From positions 25,347 to 89,346 of the forward strand of contig CALEFD010000019.1 in the NCBI GenBank assembly GCA_937876995.1: a DNA stretch of 64,000 nt, given 5' to 3'. Of this stretch, positions 36,296 to 45,382 are shown piece by piece. A program made the translations under genes and the position numbers. The notes beneath the pieces are model-generated. The model saw nothing but the letters and a program-made list of their open reading frames with translations, ran no database searches and had not been told where the DNA came from. This DNA is from an uncultured Bacteroidales bacterium. Lineage in GTDB: Bacteria > Bacteroidota > Bacteroidia > Bacteroidales > Bacteroidaceae. The stretch's first letter is position 1; each line of letters opens with the position of its first letter.

Positions 36296-38128
36296 ATGAC
36301 TGTAAAAGAATTAGATCAGGTAGTAGTACGCTTTTCAGGTGACTCAGGAGATGGAATGCAACTTGCAGGAAATATCTTCTCTACAGTATCGGCTACTGTA
36401 GGCAACAGTATCTGTACATTTCCGGATTATCCGGCTGACATCCGCGCTCCGCAAGGCTCGCTGACTGGTGTTTCAGGTTTTCAGGTACATATAGGCGCTG
36501 ACAAGGTATTTACACCGGGCGACAAGTGCAACGTGCTGGTAGCTATGAATCCGGCAGCTCTAAAAACACAGTACAAGTTCTGTGCTTCCGATGCTGTTAT
36601 CATTGTAGATACAGACGCTTTCGGAGCTAAAGATCTGGAAAAAGCAGAATTCAAGACAGATAACCCATTCGAAGAGATGGGTATTAAAAATACAGTTATC
36701 CAGGCTCCTATCTCTACTATGTGTAAGGAGAGTCTGAAAGATAGCGGTATGGACAACAAATCTATCCTGAAATGCAGAAATATTTTTGCTGTAGGATTGG
36801 TATGCTGGTTGTTTGACCGTAAGCTCTCACTGGCAGAAGATATGCTGAGATCTAAATTTGCCAAGAAACCTGCTATTGCAGAGGCAAACATTAAAATACT
36901 TAATGACGGTTACAACTACGGCCATAATGTAGCTGCTAACGGAGCTACAGTTTATCGTATAGAATCTGATGCAAAAGAGAAAGGCCGTTATATGGACATT
37001 AACGGTAACAAAGCTACCGCATACGGTCTTATTGCAGCGGCAGAGAAATCAGGATTACAGCTATATTTAGGTTCATATCCTATTACACCTGCTACAGATA
37101 TTCTGCACGAACTTTCCAAACAGAAATCACTGGGTGTTATCACCGTTCAGTGTGAAGATGAAATAGCAGGTTGCGCTTCTGCACTGGGAGCTTCATACGC
37201 AGGTGCATTGGCAGTAACCACCACATCGGGACCCGGTATCTGCCTAAAGAGCGAAGCCATGAATCTGGCTGTTATAGCAGAACTTCCATTGGTTGTTATA
37301 GATGTTCAACGTGGCGGTCCGTCAACAGGTCTCCCAACCAAGAGCGAACAGACAGACCTGCTTCAAGTACTATTTGGAAGAAACGGTGAAAGTCCAATGC
37401 CTGTTATTGCAGCAACTACCCCCACCGACTGTTTCGATGCAGCTTATCAGGCAGCAAAAATAGCATTGGAATATATGACACCGGTTGTACTTCTTACCGA
37501 CGCATTTATAGCAAACGGTTCAGCTGCATGGAAACTTCCAAATCTGGCTGAATATCCTGAAATAAAAGCTCCATTTGTAACCCCCGATATGGCAGGTAAC
37601 TGGACACCATACATGCGTAATCCTGAAACAGGCGCACGCTATTGGGCAGTTCCAGGCACAGAGGGCTTTATGCATCGCATAGGCGGTCTGGAAAAGAGCG
37701 CAGCAACAGGTGCTATATCAAACGACCCTGAAAATCACCATCAGATGACATTGACACGTCAGGCAAAGGTAGATAATATTAAAGTGCCCGATTTAGTAGT
37801 TGAGGGCAACCCAGATGCAGACCTGTTGGTTGTTGGTTTTGGTGGCACATACGGTCATCTGCTATCTGCGGTTAACGAAATGAACGCAAACGGCAACAAA
37901 GCAGCATTAGCACACTTCAAGTACCTGAATCCGCTGCCAAAGAACACAGCAGAAGTACTTAAAAAGTACAAGAAGGTGGTAGTGGCAGAACAGAACCTTG
38001 GACAGTTAGCTGCATATTTGAGAATGAAGATAGAGGGTATTAAGTTGGAACAGTTCAACGAAGTTAAAGGACAGCCTTTTGCAACCTCTACTTTAGTAAA
38101 CTATTTTACAGAACTTATAAAGAAATAA
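36296..38128 (+). CDS. korA: 2-oxoacid:ferredoxin oxidoreductase, fused gamma-alpha subunit
   Basis: This 610-residue protein has an N-terminal gamma domain (about 1-190; FSGDSGDGMQLAGNIFS, FPDYPADIRAPQGS) joined to the alpha pyrimidine-binding domain (about 235-610; GSYPITPATDILHELSK, CEDEIAGCASALGASYAG, TTSGPGICLKSE, GGPSTGLPTKSEQTD). This is the large subunit of the two-subunit 2-oxoglutarate:ferredoxin oxidoreductase type. It oxidises 2-oxoglutarate to succinyl-CoA and CO2 with ferredoxin, in the anaerobic branch of the TCA cycle. korB follows 3 nt later. Substrate choice (2-oxoglutarate rather than pyruvate) is inferred from the family. Confidence 0.93.
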   Translation: MTVKELDQVVVRFSGDSGDGMQLAGNIFSTVSATVGNSICTFPDYPADIRAPQGSLTGVSGFQVHIGADKVFTPGDKCNVLVAMNPAALKTQYKFCASDAVIIVDTDAFGAKDLEKAEFKTDNPFEEMGIKNTVIQAPISTMCKESLKDSGMDNKSILKCRNIFAVGLVCWLFDRKLSLAEDMLRSKFAKKPAIAEANIKILNDGYNYGHNVAANGATVYRIESDAKEKGRYMDINGNKATAYGLIAAAEKSGLQLYLGSYPITPATDILHELSKQKSLGVITVQCEDEIAGCASALGASYAGALAVTTTSGPGICLKSEAMNLAVIAELPLVVIDVQRGGPSTGLPTKSEQTDLLQVLFGRNGESPMPVIAATTPTDCFDAAYQAAKIALEYMTPVVLLTDAFIANGSAAWKLPNLAEYPEIKAPFVTPDMAGNWTPYMRNPETGARYWAVPGTEGFMHRIGGLEKSAATGAISNDPENHHQMTLTRQAKVDNIKVPDLVVEGNPDADLLVVGFGGTYGHLLSAVNEMNANGNKAALAHFKYLNPLPKNTAEVLKKYKKVVVAEQNLGQLAAYLRMKIEGIKLEQFNEVKGQPFATSTLVNYFTELIKK

Positions 38129-38131
38129 GAT

Positions 38132-39145
38132 ATGGCAAACGAATGTAAATATACTGCACAGGATTTCAAAGCAGGACAACCACGTTGGTGTCCGGGCTGT
38201 GGTGACCATGCTCTACTTGCAGCACTGCACAAAGCAATGGCAGAAATAGGCGTAGCCCCACATAACACCGCTGTAATATCAGGTATAGGTTGCTCTTCAA
38301 GATTGCCATACTATATGAACACCTACGGTTTTCACACCATACATGGCCGTGCTGCCGCCATTGCAACAGGTGCCAAAGTGGCAAATCCCGATTTAACCAT
38401 TTGGCAGATTTCAGGTGATGGCGATGGATTGGCTATTGGTGGCAACCACTTTATACATGCAATGCGTCGTAACATAGACCTGAATATGATTCTTCTGAAT
38501 AACCGCGTATATGGTCTTACCAAAGGTCAGTATTCGCCTACATCGGTACGTGGTTTTGTAAGTAAATCATCACCATACGGCACAGTAGAAGATCCATTCC
38601 GCCCCGCAGAACTCTGCTTTGGCGCACGCGGACACTTCTTTGCACGCTGCGTAGCTGTAGATGCTCCCGGTTGCGTAGATGTTCTAAAGGCAGCTGCAAA
38701 ACATAAAGGTGCGTCTGTTACAGAAGTGCTTCAGAACTGCGTAATCTTTAATGACGGTACACACGCTGATGTTTATACAAAAGAGGGACGTGCCAAAAAC
38801 GCCATCTACCTAAAGCATGGAGAACCAATGTTGTTTGGTGAAAACAACGAATTTGGTTTGATGCAGGAAGGTTTTGGACTGAAAGTTGTAAAATTGGGCG
38901 AAAACGGAATAACCGAAAAAGATATTTTGGTACACGATGCACATTGTGAAGATTGCACTCTGCAACTGAAACTCGCCATGATGGAAGGCCCCGATTTCCC
39001 TGTAGCACTTGGTGTAATACGCGATGTTGATGCTCCTACCTACAACGATGCTGTTCATCAGCAGATAGAAGAGGTAAAACAGCAGAAGAAGTACCACACA
39101 TTTGCCGAACTGCTTGAAACCAACGACATTTGGGAAGTTAAGTAA
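38132..39145 (+). CDS. korB: 2-oxoacid:ferredoxin oxidoreductase, beta subunit
   Basis: This 337-residue beta subunit binds thiamine pyrophosphate (GDGDG at 95-99 and LLNNRVYG for TPP and Mg) and one 4Fe-4S cluster through C20 and C23 (WCPGCGDH), C54 (GIGCSS) and C203 (QNCVIF). It partners korA, 3 nt upstream, to transfer electrons from the oxoacid to ferredoxin. No separate ferredoxin-like delta subunit is present, as expected for the two-subunit type. A perfect hairpin terminator follows 26 nt after the stop. Confidence 0.94.
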   Translation: MANECKYTAQDFKAGQPRWCPGCGDHALLAALHKAMAEIGVAPHNTAVISGIGCSSRLPYYMNTYGFHTIHGRAAAIATGAKVANPDLTIWQISGDGDGLAIGGNHFIHAMRRNIDLNMILLNNRVYGLTKGQYSPTSVRGFVSKSSPYGTVEDPFRPAELCFGARGHFFARCVAVDAPGCVDVLKAAAKHKGASVTEVLQNCVIFNDGTHADVYTKEGRAKNAIYLKHGEPMLFGENNEFGLMQEGFGLKVVKLGENGITEKDILVHDAHCEDCTLQLKLAMMEGPDFPVALGVIRDVDAPTYNDAVHQQIEEVKQQKKYHTFAELLETNDIWEVK

Positions 39146-39170
39146 CTATACTTAAAACATATATAACTTA

Positions 39171-39207
39171 GAATTAGTCTTCAAATTGGGGACTAATTCT
39201 TTTTTTA
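39171..39207 (+). terminator. Rho-independent terminator after korB
   Basis: GAATTAGTC / GACTAATTC form a perfect 9-bp stem with an 11-nt loop and a following T8 run. Confidence 0.9.
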
Positions 39208-39222
39208 TATCAACCACTTTTG

Positions 39223-39230
39223 TAACTTTG
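39223..39230 (+). promoter_or_regulatory. Putative -7 box for aminopeptidase P gene
   Basis: TAACTTTG is a perfect TAnnTTTG, 16 nt before the ATG at 39247, with the T-tract of the korB terminator just upstream. It would give an extremely short leader. Confidence 0.5.
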
Positions 39231-39246
39231 GTAAAAATTTATCATT

Positions 39247-41034
39247 ATGACAGTAAAAGAAAGAATAGAAAACTTGCGTAATTATATGCAACAGTGGGGT
39301 TGGAGTGCAGCAATTATAAGTGGTTCAGATCCTCACAACAGCGAATATACACCGGAAAGATGGCGTCAGAGAGCCTTTATAAGCGGTTTTACAGGTTCAG
39401 CCGGTACAGTAATAGTAACTATGAACCATGCAGGTCTGTGGACCGATTCACGCTATTTTATTCAGGCAAACAAAGAATTAGAGGGTAGCGGAGTGGAACT
39501 GCACAAAGTTTCACAACCTGACAGCACAGAGTGGTGCAGTTGGCTGGGCAACAACCTGCCAAATGGTGGAACAGTAGGCATAGACGGACTATGTATGAGC
39601 AGTGCCGTTGTTGCAGAGATTGAAGAGTGTATAGCATCTGCAAACGGAAAAATAGAATCAAAAGCAGACTATCTAAACGAAATTTGGACAGACAGACCAT
39701 CACTTCCACTAGAAAAAATCTGGCTGCACGACGTTAAATTTGCAGGTCGTCCCGTATCGGACAAACTGCAATGGCTGCGAATGCTTATGGCCGATGCTGA
39801 ATGTAATTATATGCTTATCACCTGTTTGGACCAGGTAGCCTGGTTACTAAACATACGTTCTGCCGATGTTGCATACTGCCCGTTTGTTATCTCTTATCTG
39901 CTGGTAGATACAGAAAAGGCAGTGCTATTTGTAGAGACAAGTAAAGTTACTCCGGAAGTATCGGATGCATTTTCAGCCGATGCTATAGATGTACTACCAT
40001 ATTCTGATGTTGCGCAGTACATTACAAATCTGCAACCTGACGGAAATATATTCATAGATCCACAAACCCTGAACTTTGAACTTGAACTGGCTGTTAAAGC
40101 AGCTTTCAAAGAGAATATAGTATGCGGAACATCGCCTGTAGAGCTGGAAAAATCACTTAAAAACAAGGTAGAACAAGAGGGATTCAAACAGGCATATATT
40201 CGTGACGGAATAGCACAGACACGTTTCTTCCACTGGCTGGAAGATGCCATGGCAGCAGGTACTACACTAACAGAATGCGATGTAGCCGATAAACTGCACG
40301 AATTCCGCGCAGAACAGCCTGGCTTTATTGATGAAAGTTTCCATACAATCTCAGCATACGGAGAGAATGCAGCACTTCCGCACTATTCAACCGAACCGGG
40401 CAAAGACGCAACACTGAAGCCTTGCGGTCTCTATTTGGTAGATAGCGGAGCTCACTACGACTGCGGTACTACCGATATTACACGTACCATACCATTAGGT
40501 CCAACCACAGAACTGGAAAAAACAGACTATACTCTGAACATGAAAGCCATGATTAATTTGGCTACCATCATATTCCCGGAAGGAACTCCCGGCTGCCGTC
40601 TGGATGCAGTATGCAGACGTCCGCTATGGCTTACTATGCGTAACTACGGACACGGTACAGGACATGGCGTAGGAAATCTGCTTTCAGTACACGAAGGTCC
40701 GCAAACCATACGTCAGAATATGAAAGACCAGCCGCTTATGCCGGGTATGATAACTTCTGACGAACCGGGTGTATATCGCGAAGGCAGTCATGGCATACGT
40801 CACGAAAACATGATAATCTGCGTTCCCGCAGGCGAAAACGAATTTGGCAAATGGTTAAAGTTCGAAACCATTACCAGAACCTATTTCGACACAGGCGCTA
40901 TCATTCCTGAACTACTTACAGACGAAGAACGCGAATGGCTGAACAGCTTTAACAAAACTGTTTTCGACACCTTGAAACCGTATCTTTCAACAGAAGATTC
41001 AGATTGGTTAAAGAGCAAAACAAAAGCCATTTAA
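39247..41034 (+). CDS. M24-family Xaa-Pro aminopeptidase (aminopeptidase P)
   Basis: This 595-residue cytoplasmic metallopeptidase has two N-terminal creatinase-like domains (about 1-310; GFTGSAGTVIVTMNHAGLWTDSRYF) and the pita-bread catalytic domain. Its five metal ligands are visible: the two Asp in VDSGAHYDCGTTDITRT, the His in GTGHGVGNLLSVHEGP, and Glu in SDEPGVYREG and GIRHENM. It removes N-terminal residues preceding proline. The long three-domain form (about 590-620 residues) is the APP1-like type. No signal peptide is seen. The TPR regulator gene follows after 37 nt and could be read through. Confidence 0.94.
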   Translation: MTVKERIENLRNYMQQWGWSAAIISGSDPHNSEYTPERWRQRAFISGFTGSAGTVIVTMNHAGLWTDSRYFIQANKELEGSGVELHKVSQPDSTEWCSWLGNNLPNGGTVGIDGLCMSSAVVAEIEECIASANGKIESKADYLNEIWTDRPSLPLEKIWLHDVKFAGRPVSDKLQWLRMLMADAECNYMLITCLDQVAWLLNIRSADVAYCPFVISYLLVDTEKAVLFVETSKVTPEVSDAFSADAIDVLPYSDVAQYITNLQPDGNIFIDPQTLNFELELAVKAAFKENIVCGTSPVELEKSLKNKVEQEGFKQAYIRDGIAQTRFFHWLEDAMAAGTTLTECDVADKLHEFRAEQPGFIDESFHTISAYGENAALPHYSTEPGKDATLKPCGLYLVDSGAHYDCGTTDITRTIPLGPTTELEKTDYTLNMKAMINLATIIFPEGTPGCRLDAVCRRPLWLTMRNYGHGTGHGVGNLLSVHEGPQTIRQNMKDQPLMPGMITSDEPGVYREGSHGIRHENMIICVPAGENEFGKWLKFETITRTYFDTGAIIPELLTDEEREWLNSFNKTVFDTLKPYLSTEDSDWLKSKTKAI

Positions 41035-41071
41035 GAAACTGACTTCAATTTCTGTAAAACAACAGATTATT

Positions 41072-42727
41072 ATGTATCACATTGTAAGATTATTTTTAGT
41101 AGTAACTATATCATCTGTTCTATTGACAGGTTGCAACAGCAATACCAAAGAGCTGTTGCAATCTGCAGAACAACTAATGAGCAGTAGGCCGGATTCTGCC
41201 CTAACCATTTTACAAAACGTAGATACCGCCAATATAACAAAGCAAAAAGAACAAGCACTTTTTGCCTTACTCTATTCGCAAGCATTAGACAAAAATAACA
41301 TCAATGTGAAAGAACGTACCACTATTCAAACAGCTGTAAACTATTACAGTAATCATGGTTCCAAATGCCATAGAATGTTGGCATACTACTATATGGCACG
41401 TATTGAACAACACAATAAATCCTATTCTGATGCCATACTTTACCTGGTTAAGGCAGAGAATATAGGTTTAAAGTTAAAAGACCATTTCTATTTAGGGCTT
41501 ATTTATCGTTCCTTTTTCGAGATTCTTTATAATGTACATAATTCGGTGGAATCCCTACACTATGCAACATTACAACATGAGGAGTTCAAAAAAACCGGGA
41601 AAGAGGCATATATAAATTGGGCATTGAAAGATATTGCAGTAGCTCATTGTGGCGCACAAGACTACAACACCGCCTTAAAGATTTGCCAGGAAGTTATTGA
41701 CACTGAATTATCTAAAAAGCATCCGGACAAATATTTATTGGAAGATACTTACAAGATGCAGGCAATCTGCTATTTTGCAACTAAAGAATATAAAAAAACA
41801 ATAGAACTTTATAACAAAATCACACGTAATAATGCTAAAGCCATGGATGTAGTTTCATATAGAAACCTGGGATTAGCATACATCAGAAGCGGACAAACAG
41901 ATAGTGCACTATACTATATGGATATTGTTAGCAAGTTAGACAGCACCGACCTTTGGCTAAATTACGAAATACACAACTATTTAGGCAACACCGAAGAAGC
42001 ATTAGCTGCTTTAAAAATTATAGAAAGATCCTCAAACAACATTATTGAAGAAGTACTAACACAAAATGCCAGCGCTACACTTGTAAAGCAGAAAGAACTT
42101 GAAAACATAAGCCAAGATAAAGAGCAAAGATACAAAACATTAGGTTTTATCTTTATAACTGCGACTATAATCGTTGTATTTACATTGATTTATATTACCT
42201 ATAAACAAAGGCTTAAGGCACAAAAGCAAGAAACAGAGAAATATATGCTGACAGTATCTAACTTACTAAACACATTAGAAAATAAAAATATTGAAAACTA
42301 CAATCTTCAAGAAGCTAACATCAGGCTGTTTAAGGAACGTTTCAATGAACTGGATTCACTTTGTAATAGGTACTATGAATTATCAGAAAGAGAAACAGAA
42401 GAAGCAAAAAAGGAAAAGATATATCGCAGTGTAAAAAGACAGATTAGTAATTTAACAACAGATTCCAAAACAATAAAAGAGTTAGAAAATAACGTAAACT
42501 ATTTCAAGAATAATCTGATGATAAAATTCAGAGAAGAAGTCACCAATTTGAGTGAAGAAGATTGCACCCTATTCCTGTTATTGGTTTCAGGTTTCTCTAC
42601 ACGTGCTATCAGTATTCTTATAAACAAAGAAGTAAGAATTGTATATAAGAGAAAATCACGTTTAAAAGAGAATATAAACAAAATTTCAACACCAAACAAG
42701 CAACTATTTCTAAAGCACATTATTTAA
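41072..42727 (+). CDS. TPR membrane lipoprotein with C-terminal HTH-like domain (regulator)
   Basis: This is a 551-residue protein with lipobox LLTGC (Cys21). Residues about 30-330 are TPR-type helical repeats (for example SALTILQNVD, YHMLAYYYMARIE-type and NLGLAYIRSGQTDSALYYMD). One membrane helix (about 350-375) is followed by a coiled coil (380-480). The C-terminal 60 residues (LSEEDCTLFLLLVSGFSTRAISILIN...RIVYKRKSRLKENI) look like a LuxR-type helix-turn-helix. This is the architecture of Bacteroidetes membrane-spanning TPR/HTH regulators: periplasmic sensing, cytoplasmic DNA binding. It sits directly upstream of the exported-protein cluster and may control it (inference). Confidence 0.85.
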   Translation: MYHIVRLFLVVTISSVLLTGCNSNTKELLQSAEQLMSSRPDSALTILQNVDTANITKQKEQALFALLYSQALDKNNINVKERTTIQTAVNYYSNHGSKCHRMLAYYYMARIEQHNKSYSDAILYLVKAENIGLKLKDHFYLGLIYRSFFEILYNVHNSVESLHYATLQHEEFKKTGKEAYINWALKDIAVAHCGAQDYNTALKICQEVIDTELSKKHPDKYLLEDTYKMQAICYFATKEYKKTIELYNKITRNNAKAMDVVSYRNLGLAYIRSGQTDSALYYMDIVSKLDSTDLWLNYEIHNYLGNTEEALAALKIIERSSNNIIEEVLTQNASATLVKQKELENISQDKEQRYKTLGFIFITATIIVVFTLIYITYKQRLKAQKQETEKYMLTVSNLLNTLENKNIENYNLQEANIRLFKERFNELDSLCNRYYELSERETEEAKKEKIYRSVKRQISNLTTDSKTIKELENNVNYFKNNLMIKFREEVTNLSEEDCTLFLLLVSGFSTRAISILINKEVRIVYKRKSRLKENINKISTPNKQLFLKHII

Positions 42728-42749
42728 TTTATTACATATCAGCGTTTTA

Positions 42750-42759
42750 CCCCCCCCCC
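42750..42759 (+). repeat. C10 homopolymer in intergenic region
   Basis: Ten consecutive C lie 23 nt after the TPR regulator stop, in an otherwise AT-rich 246-nt gap. Tracts this long are prone to slipped-strand length change. It lies upstream of the -7 box at 42937. Confidence 0.9.
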
Positions 42760-42936
42760 GTGATATAACACTCTGATTATGAGCACATTACAACTTATGT
42801 CAGATTTTCATTTCTGACATTGTTCATTTTTATACATATATTATTTTGATTATCAGTATATTAAACACATATTCAAATAAGGCTGCATGTCAGATAAAAC
42901 TGAACAAAATTATACATTGTTTCTTCCCTTACTATC

Positions 42937-42944
42937 TAATTTTG
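42937..42944 (+). promoter_or_regulatory. Putative -7 box for exported-protein cluster
   Basis: TAATTTTG is a perfect TAnnTTTG, 30 nt before the ATG at 42974. A TTG at 42917-42919 is a possible weak -33. Confidence 0.5.
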
Positions 42945-42973
42945 CAATCAAAACCTAAAAAAAAAACAACAAA

Positions 42974-43342
42974 ATGATTATCGTTAAGAAACTATTAATT
43001 TGTTTAGTTGCTATTCTTCCGTTACAAATTACAGAAGTAAAAGCAGACGATGTAATAGGAGAACTAAAACCACCTGCAGATGGAAGTGGTAAAAAGCCAA
43101 AGTCATTAATCCCTGAATGGATAGGGTATTCTTACCATAATGGAGTACTAACATTAGATAGTACCATATATATAGAAGGTCTAAGAGTATCTATCACAAA
43201 TGCTTCAACCGGATTTAATTACACGATTGTATTACAGAATATAACACAACCTATTAATATAGTACTTAATGGTGGTTTATATTCAATAGAGTGTGAAATA
43301 ATGGACAATATTGTTTATTATGGTGAATTAAACATAGAATAA
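42974..43342 (+). CDS. Small exported DUF3244-like protein
   Basis: This 122-residue protein has a signal peptide (MIIVKKLLICLVAILPL...) cut near VKA (residue 24). The mature part is a single all-beta domain: LTLDSTIYIEGLRVSIT, TGFNYTIVLQN, and PINIVLNGGLYSIEC with YYGELNIE at the end. This pattern matches DUF3244, small secreted proteins of Bacteroidetes with an Ig-like fold and no known activity. It is first in the cluster, 8 nt before the transglutaminase-like gene. Being small and abundant-looking, it could be a surface or matrix component (speculative). Confidence 0.78.
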   Translation: MIIVKKLLICLVAILPLQITEVKADDVIGELKPPADGSGKKPKSLIPEWIGYSYHNGVLTLDSTIYIEGLRVSITNASTGFNYTIVLQNITQPINIVLNGGLYSIECEIMDNIVYYGELNIE

Positions 43343-43350
43343 AAGCACTA

Positions 43351-45309
43351 ATGAGACGGCTCTGTTCATCATATAAACTGTTACCACTTGCTGCAATCCT
43401 GTTTTCGATGTTTTCCGGTTGCAGCCATAACCGCCTGTTACGTGAAAGCCTTACGCAGGCAGGCAGTAACCGTCCGGAGTTGGAACGTGTACTTGAACAC
43501 TACGCCTCCCATCCCGAAAAACTTGCAGCCGCACGTTTTCTCATAGAGAACATGCCTGCACATTATTCATACGCTGACAGTTCAGCCATTCATGAATACT
43601 ACTCCATAGCTTTAAACGTACTACAATCCGATTTATCGCCTGTAGCACAACGTGATTCCTTATACAATCTTACCAACAGCCGTTTCTATGGTTTGGAATA
43701 TAATACCATCAGCGACGTAAAGATAATCAAATCAGACTTTTTGATTAAAAGCATTGATCAGGCTTTCAAAGAGTGGAAAGAACGCCCTTGGGCTGCACAT
43801 CTTACTTTCGATGAATTCTGTGAATGGTTATTGCCCTACAAAGCAGTGGAACTGCAAGAACACGACCATTGGCGTGATACTCTGTCCACATACTTCACAT
43901 GGGGACTGAACAACATGGTTCACGATGATGACACATACGAAACCACCTACAATGCCGCAGGTACCATCCGTAATGAGATGAACTGGCGGCTTAAACCATA
44001 CGGCGTTTACACCGTAAAAGGATACTCCATGCTCAGTGCATCCACACTTATACGCCAAACCTACGGCAGCTGTGCCGACTATGTAAATACAGCAGTACTG
44101 ACATATCGCAGTGTAGGCATACCCTCTGTTATAGACGAAACACCCTACTGGGGCCGTTATCGTGCAGGTCACTGCTGGTACACCGTACTGAATAACCGTG
44201 GAGAAGAACTGACATCGGAATGGGATATATCATCCATGCTTGGCGGTTCATTCTTTATAGACAAACGCATACCTAAAGTCTATAGACATACATACGCCAT
44301 AAACAGAGAAAGAGAAGAGTATCTGAAGAAGTCTGCATTTAAATTTCCGTTTGATGTTTGCCGAAAAGATATTACAGACAGCTATTTCAATACATCCGAT
44401 ATAGAGATTCCAATGCTTAAAGGCATACGCCTGAAAGAGAAATACTGCTACATAGCCACCTTTACCGGCCTTAACGAAGACTGGAGCATAGTAGATTTTG
44501 GCATAGTAAAACGTGGAAAAGCCTGTTTTAAGAAGATGGGACGCAATGTAATGTATATAGCATTGGGCTTTGATGGCATAAATCTTATTCCAATATCCAT
44601 ACCCTTTATACTGCATACCAACGGCAGTATAGAATACATAACACCCCAAACAGCAGAACTGCGTAGCGTAGAAGTACGCAGAAAATACTATCAGTCAAAC
44701 AACGTAGCCAAGATGCGCAAACGCATTCAGGGTGGTATCATTCAAGGTTCTTCCACCCCTGACTTTAAACAGACAGACACTCTATACATCATATCATCCA
44801 CCAATATCCCCGATAAGATACAGATAGAGACAACCAAACCATATCGCTACCTGCGGTACCTATCCCCTGCAGGCAGTTATGGCAGTATAGCGGAACTTGC
44901 ATTCTTTGATGCTGATACCGTAAGAATAAACGGTACTGCAATAGGCAACAGCACAGACAAAGCAAATCTGCAACGTGCTTTCGACGATGATTGGCTAAGC
45001 AACTATGAGACAGACGATGCCGATGATAATTGGGTAGGTATAGATTTCGGTACTCCTGTTAAGATAAACTATGTACGTATAGTACCACGCAGTGATGACA
45101 ATGACATACATCCGGGCGATGTTTATGAACTAAAGTACTGGAGTGAAAATAACCGTTGGGTATCCAGAGGATTGCAGACAGCAACCGATAACCGTTTGTA
45201 CTATGACAGCATACCAGGCGGTGCATTGATGTGGGTAAGCAACTACACTCGCGGATGGGATGAACGCCCCTTCCTTATAGATGAAGACGGCAGTGTAGAG
45301 TGGTGGTAG
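43351..45309 (+). CDS. Transglutaminase-like lipoprotein with C-terminal discoidin-like domain
   Basis: This is a 652-residue lipoprotein with lipobox FSGC (Cys24). Residues about 225-300 hold a transglutaminase/protease-core triad: C241 (TYGSCADYV), H274 (RAGHCWYTVL) and D292 (TSEWD). Residues about 495-640 (RYLRYLSPAGSYGSIAELAFFD, WVGIDFGTPVKINYVRIVPRSDD) resemble an F5/8 type C (discoidin) carbohydrate-binding domain. It is probably a surface enzyme that acts on proteins or peptides while bound to glycans. Transglutaminase-like folds include cysteine peptidases, so peptidase activity is equally possible. Codon use is richer in G/C third positions than in the peptidase gene that follows 73 nt later. 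Confidence 0.87.
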   Translation: MRRLCSSYKLLPLAAILFSMFSGCSHNRLLRESLTQAGSNRPELERVLEHYASHPEKLAAARFLIENMPAHYSYADSSAIHEYYSIALNVLQSDLSPVAQRDSLYNLTNSRFYGLEYNTISDVKIIKSDFLIKSIDQAFKEWKERPWAAHLTFDEFCEWLLPYKAVELQEHDHWRDTLSTYFTWGLNNMVHDDDTYETTYNAAGTIRNEMNWRLKPYGVYTVKGYSMLSASTLIRQTYGSCADYVNTAVLTYRSVGIPSVIDETPYWGRYRAGHCWYTVLNNRGEELTSEWDISSMLGGSFFIDKRIPKVYRHTYAINREREEYLKKSAFKFPFDVCRKDITDSYFNTSDIEIPMLKGIRLKEKYCYIATFTGLNEDWSIVDFGIVKRGKACFKKMGRNVMYIALGFDGINLIPISIPFILHTNGSIEYITPQTAELRSVEVRRKYYQSNNVAKMRKRIQGGIIQGSSTPDFKQTDTLYIISSTNIPDKIQIETTKPYRYLRYLSPAGSYGSIAELAFFDADTVRINGTAIGNSTDKANLQRAFDDDWLSNYETDDADDNWVGIDFGTPVKINYVRIVPRSDDNDIHPGDVYELKYWSENNRWVSRGLQTATDNRLYYDSIPGGALMWVSNYTRGWDERPFLIDEDGSVEWW

Positions 45310-45382
45310 TTGATTATAAACAACTTGATAAAACAAGAAAACGATTATAAATAGAAATAACAATAAAATTAATTCAAAGGAA

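Noticed and set aside
42750..42759. C10 as part of a CRISPR or tandem-repeat array
   Set aside because: There is no repeated unit with spacers around it; it is an isolated homopolymer.
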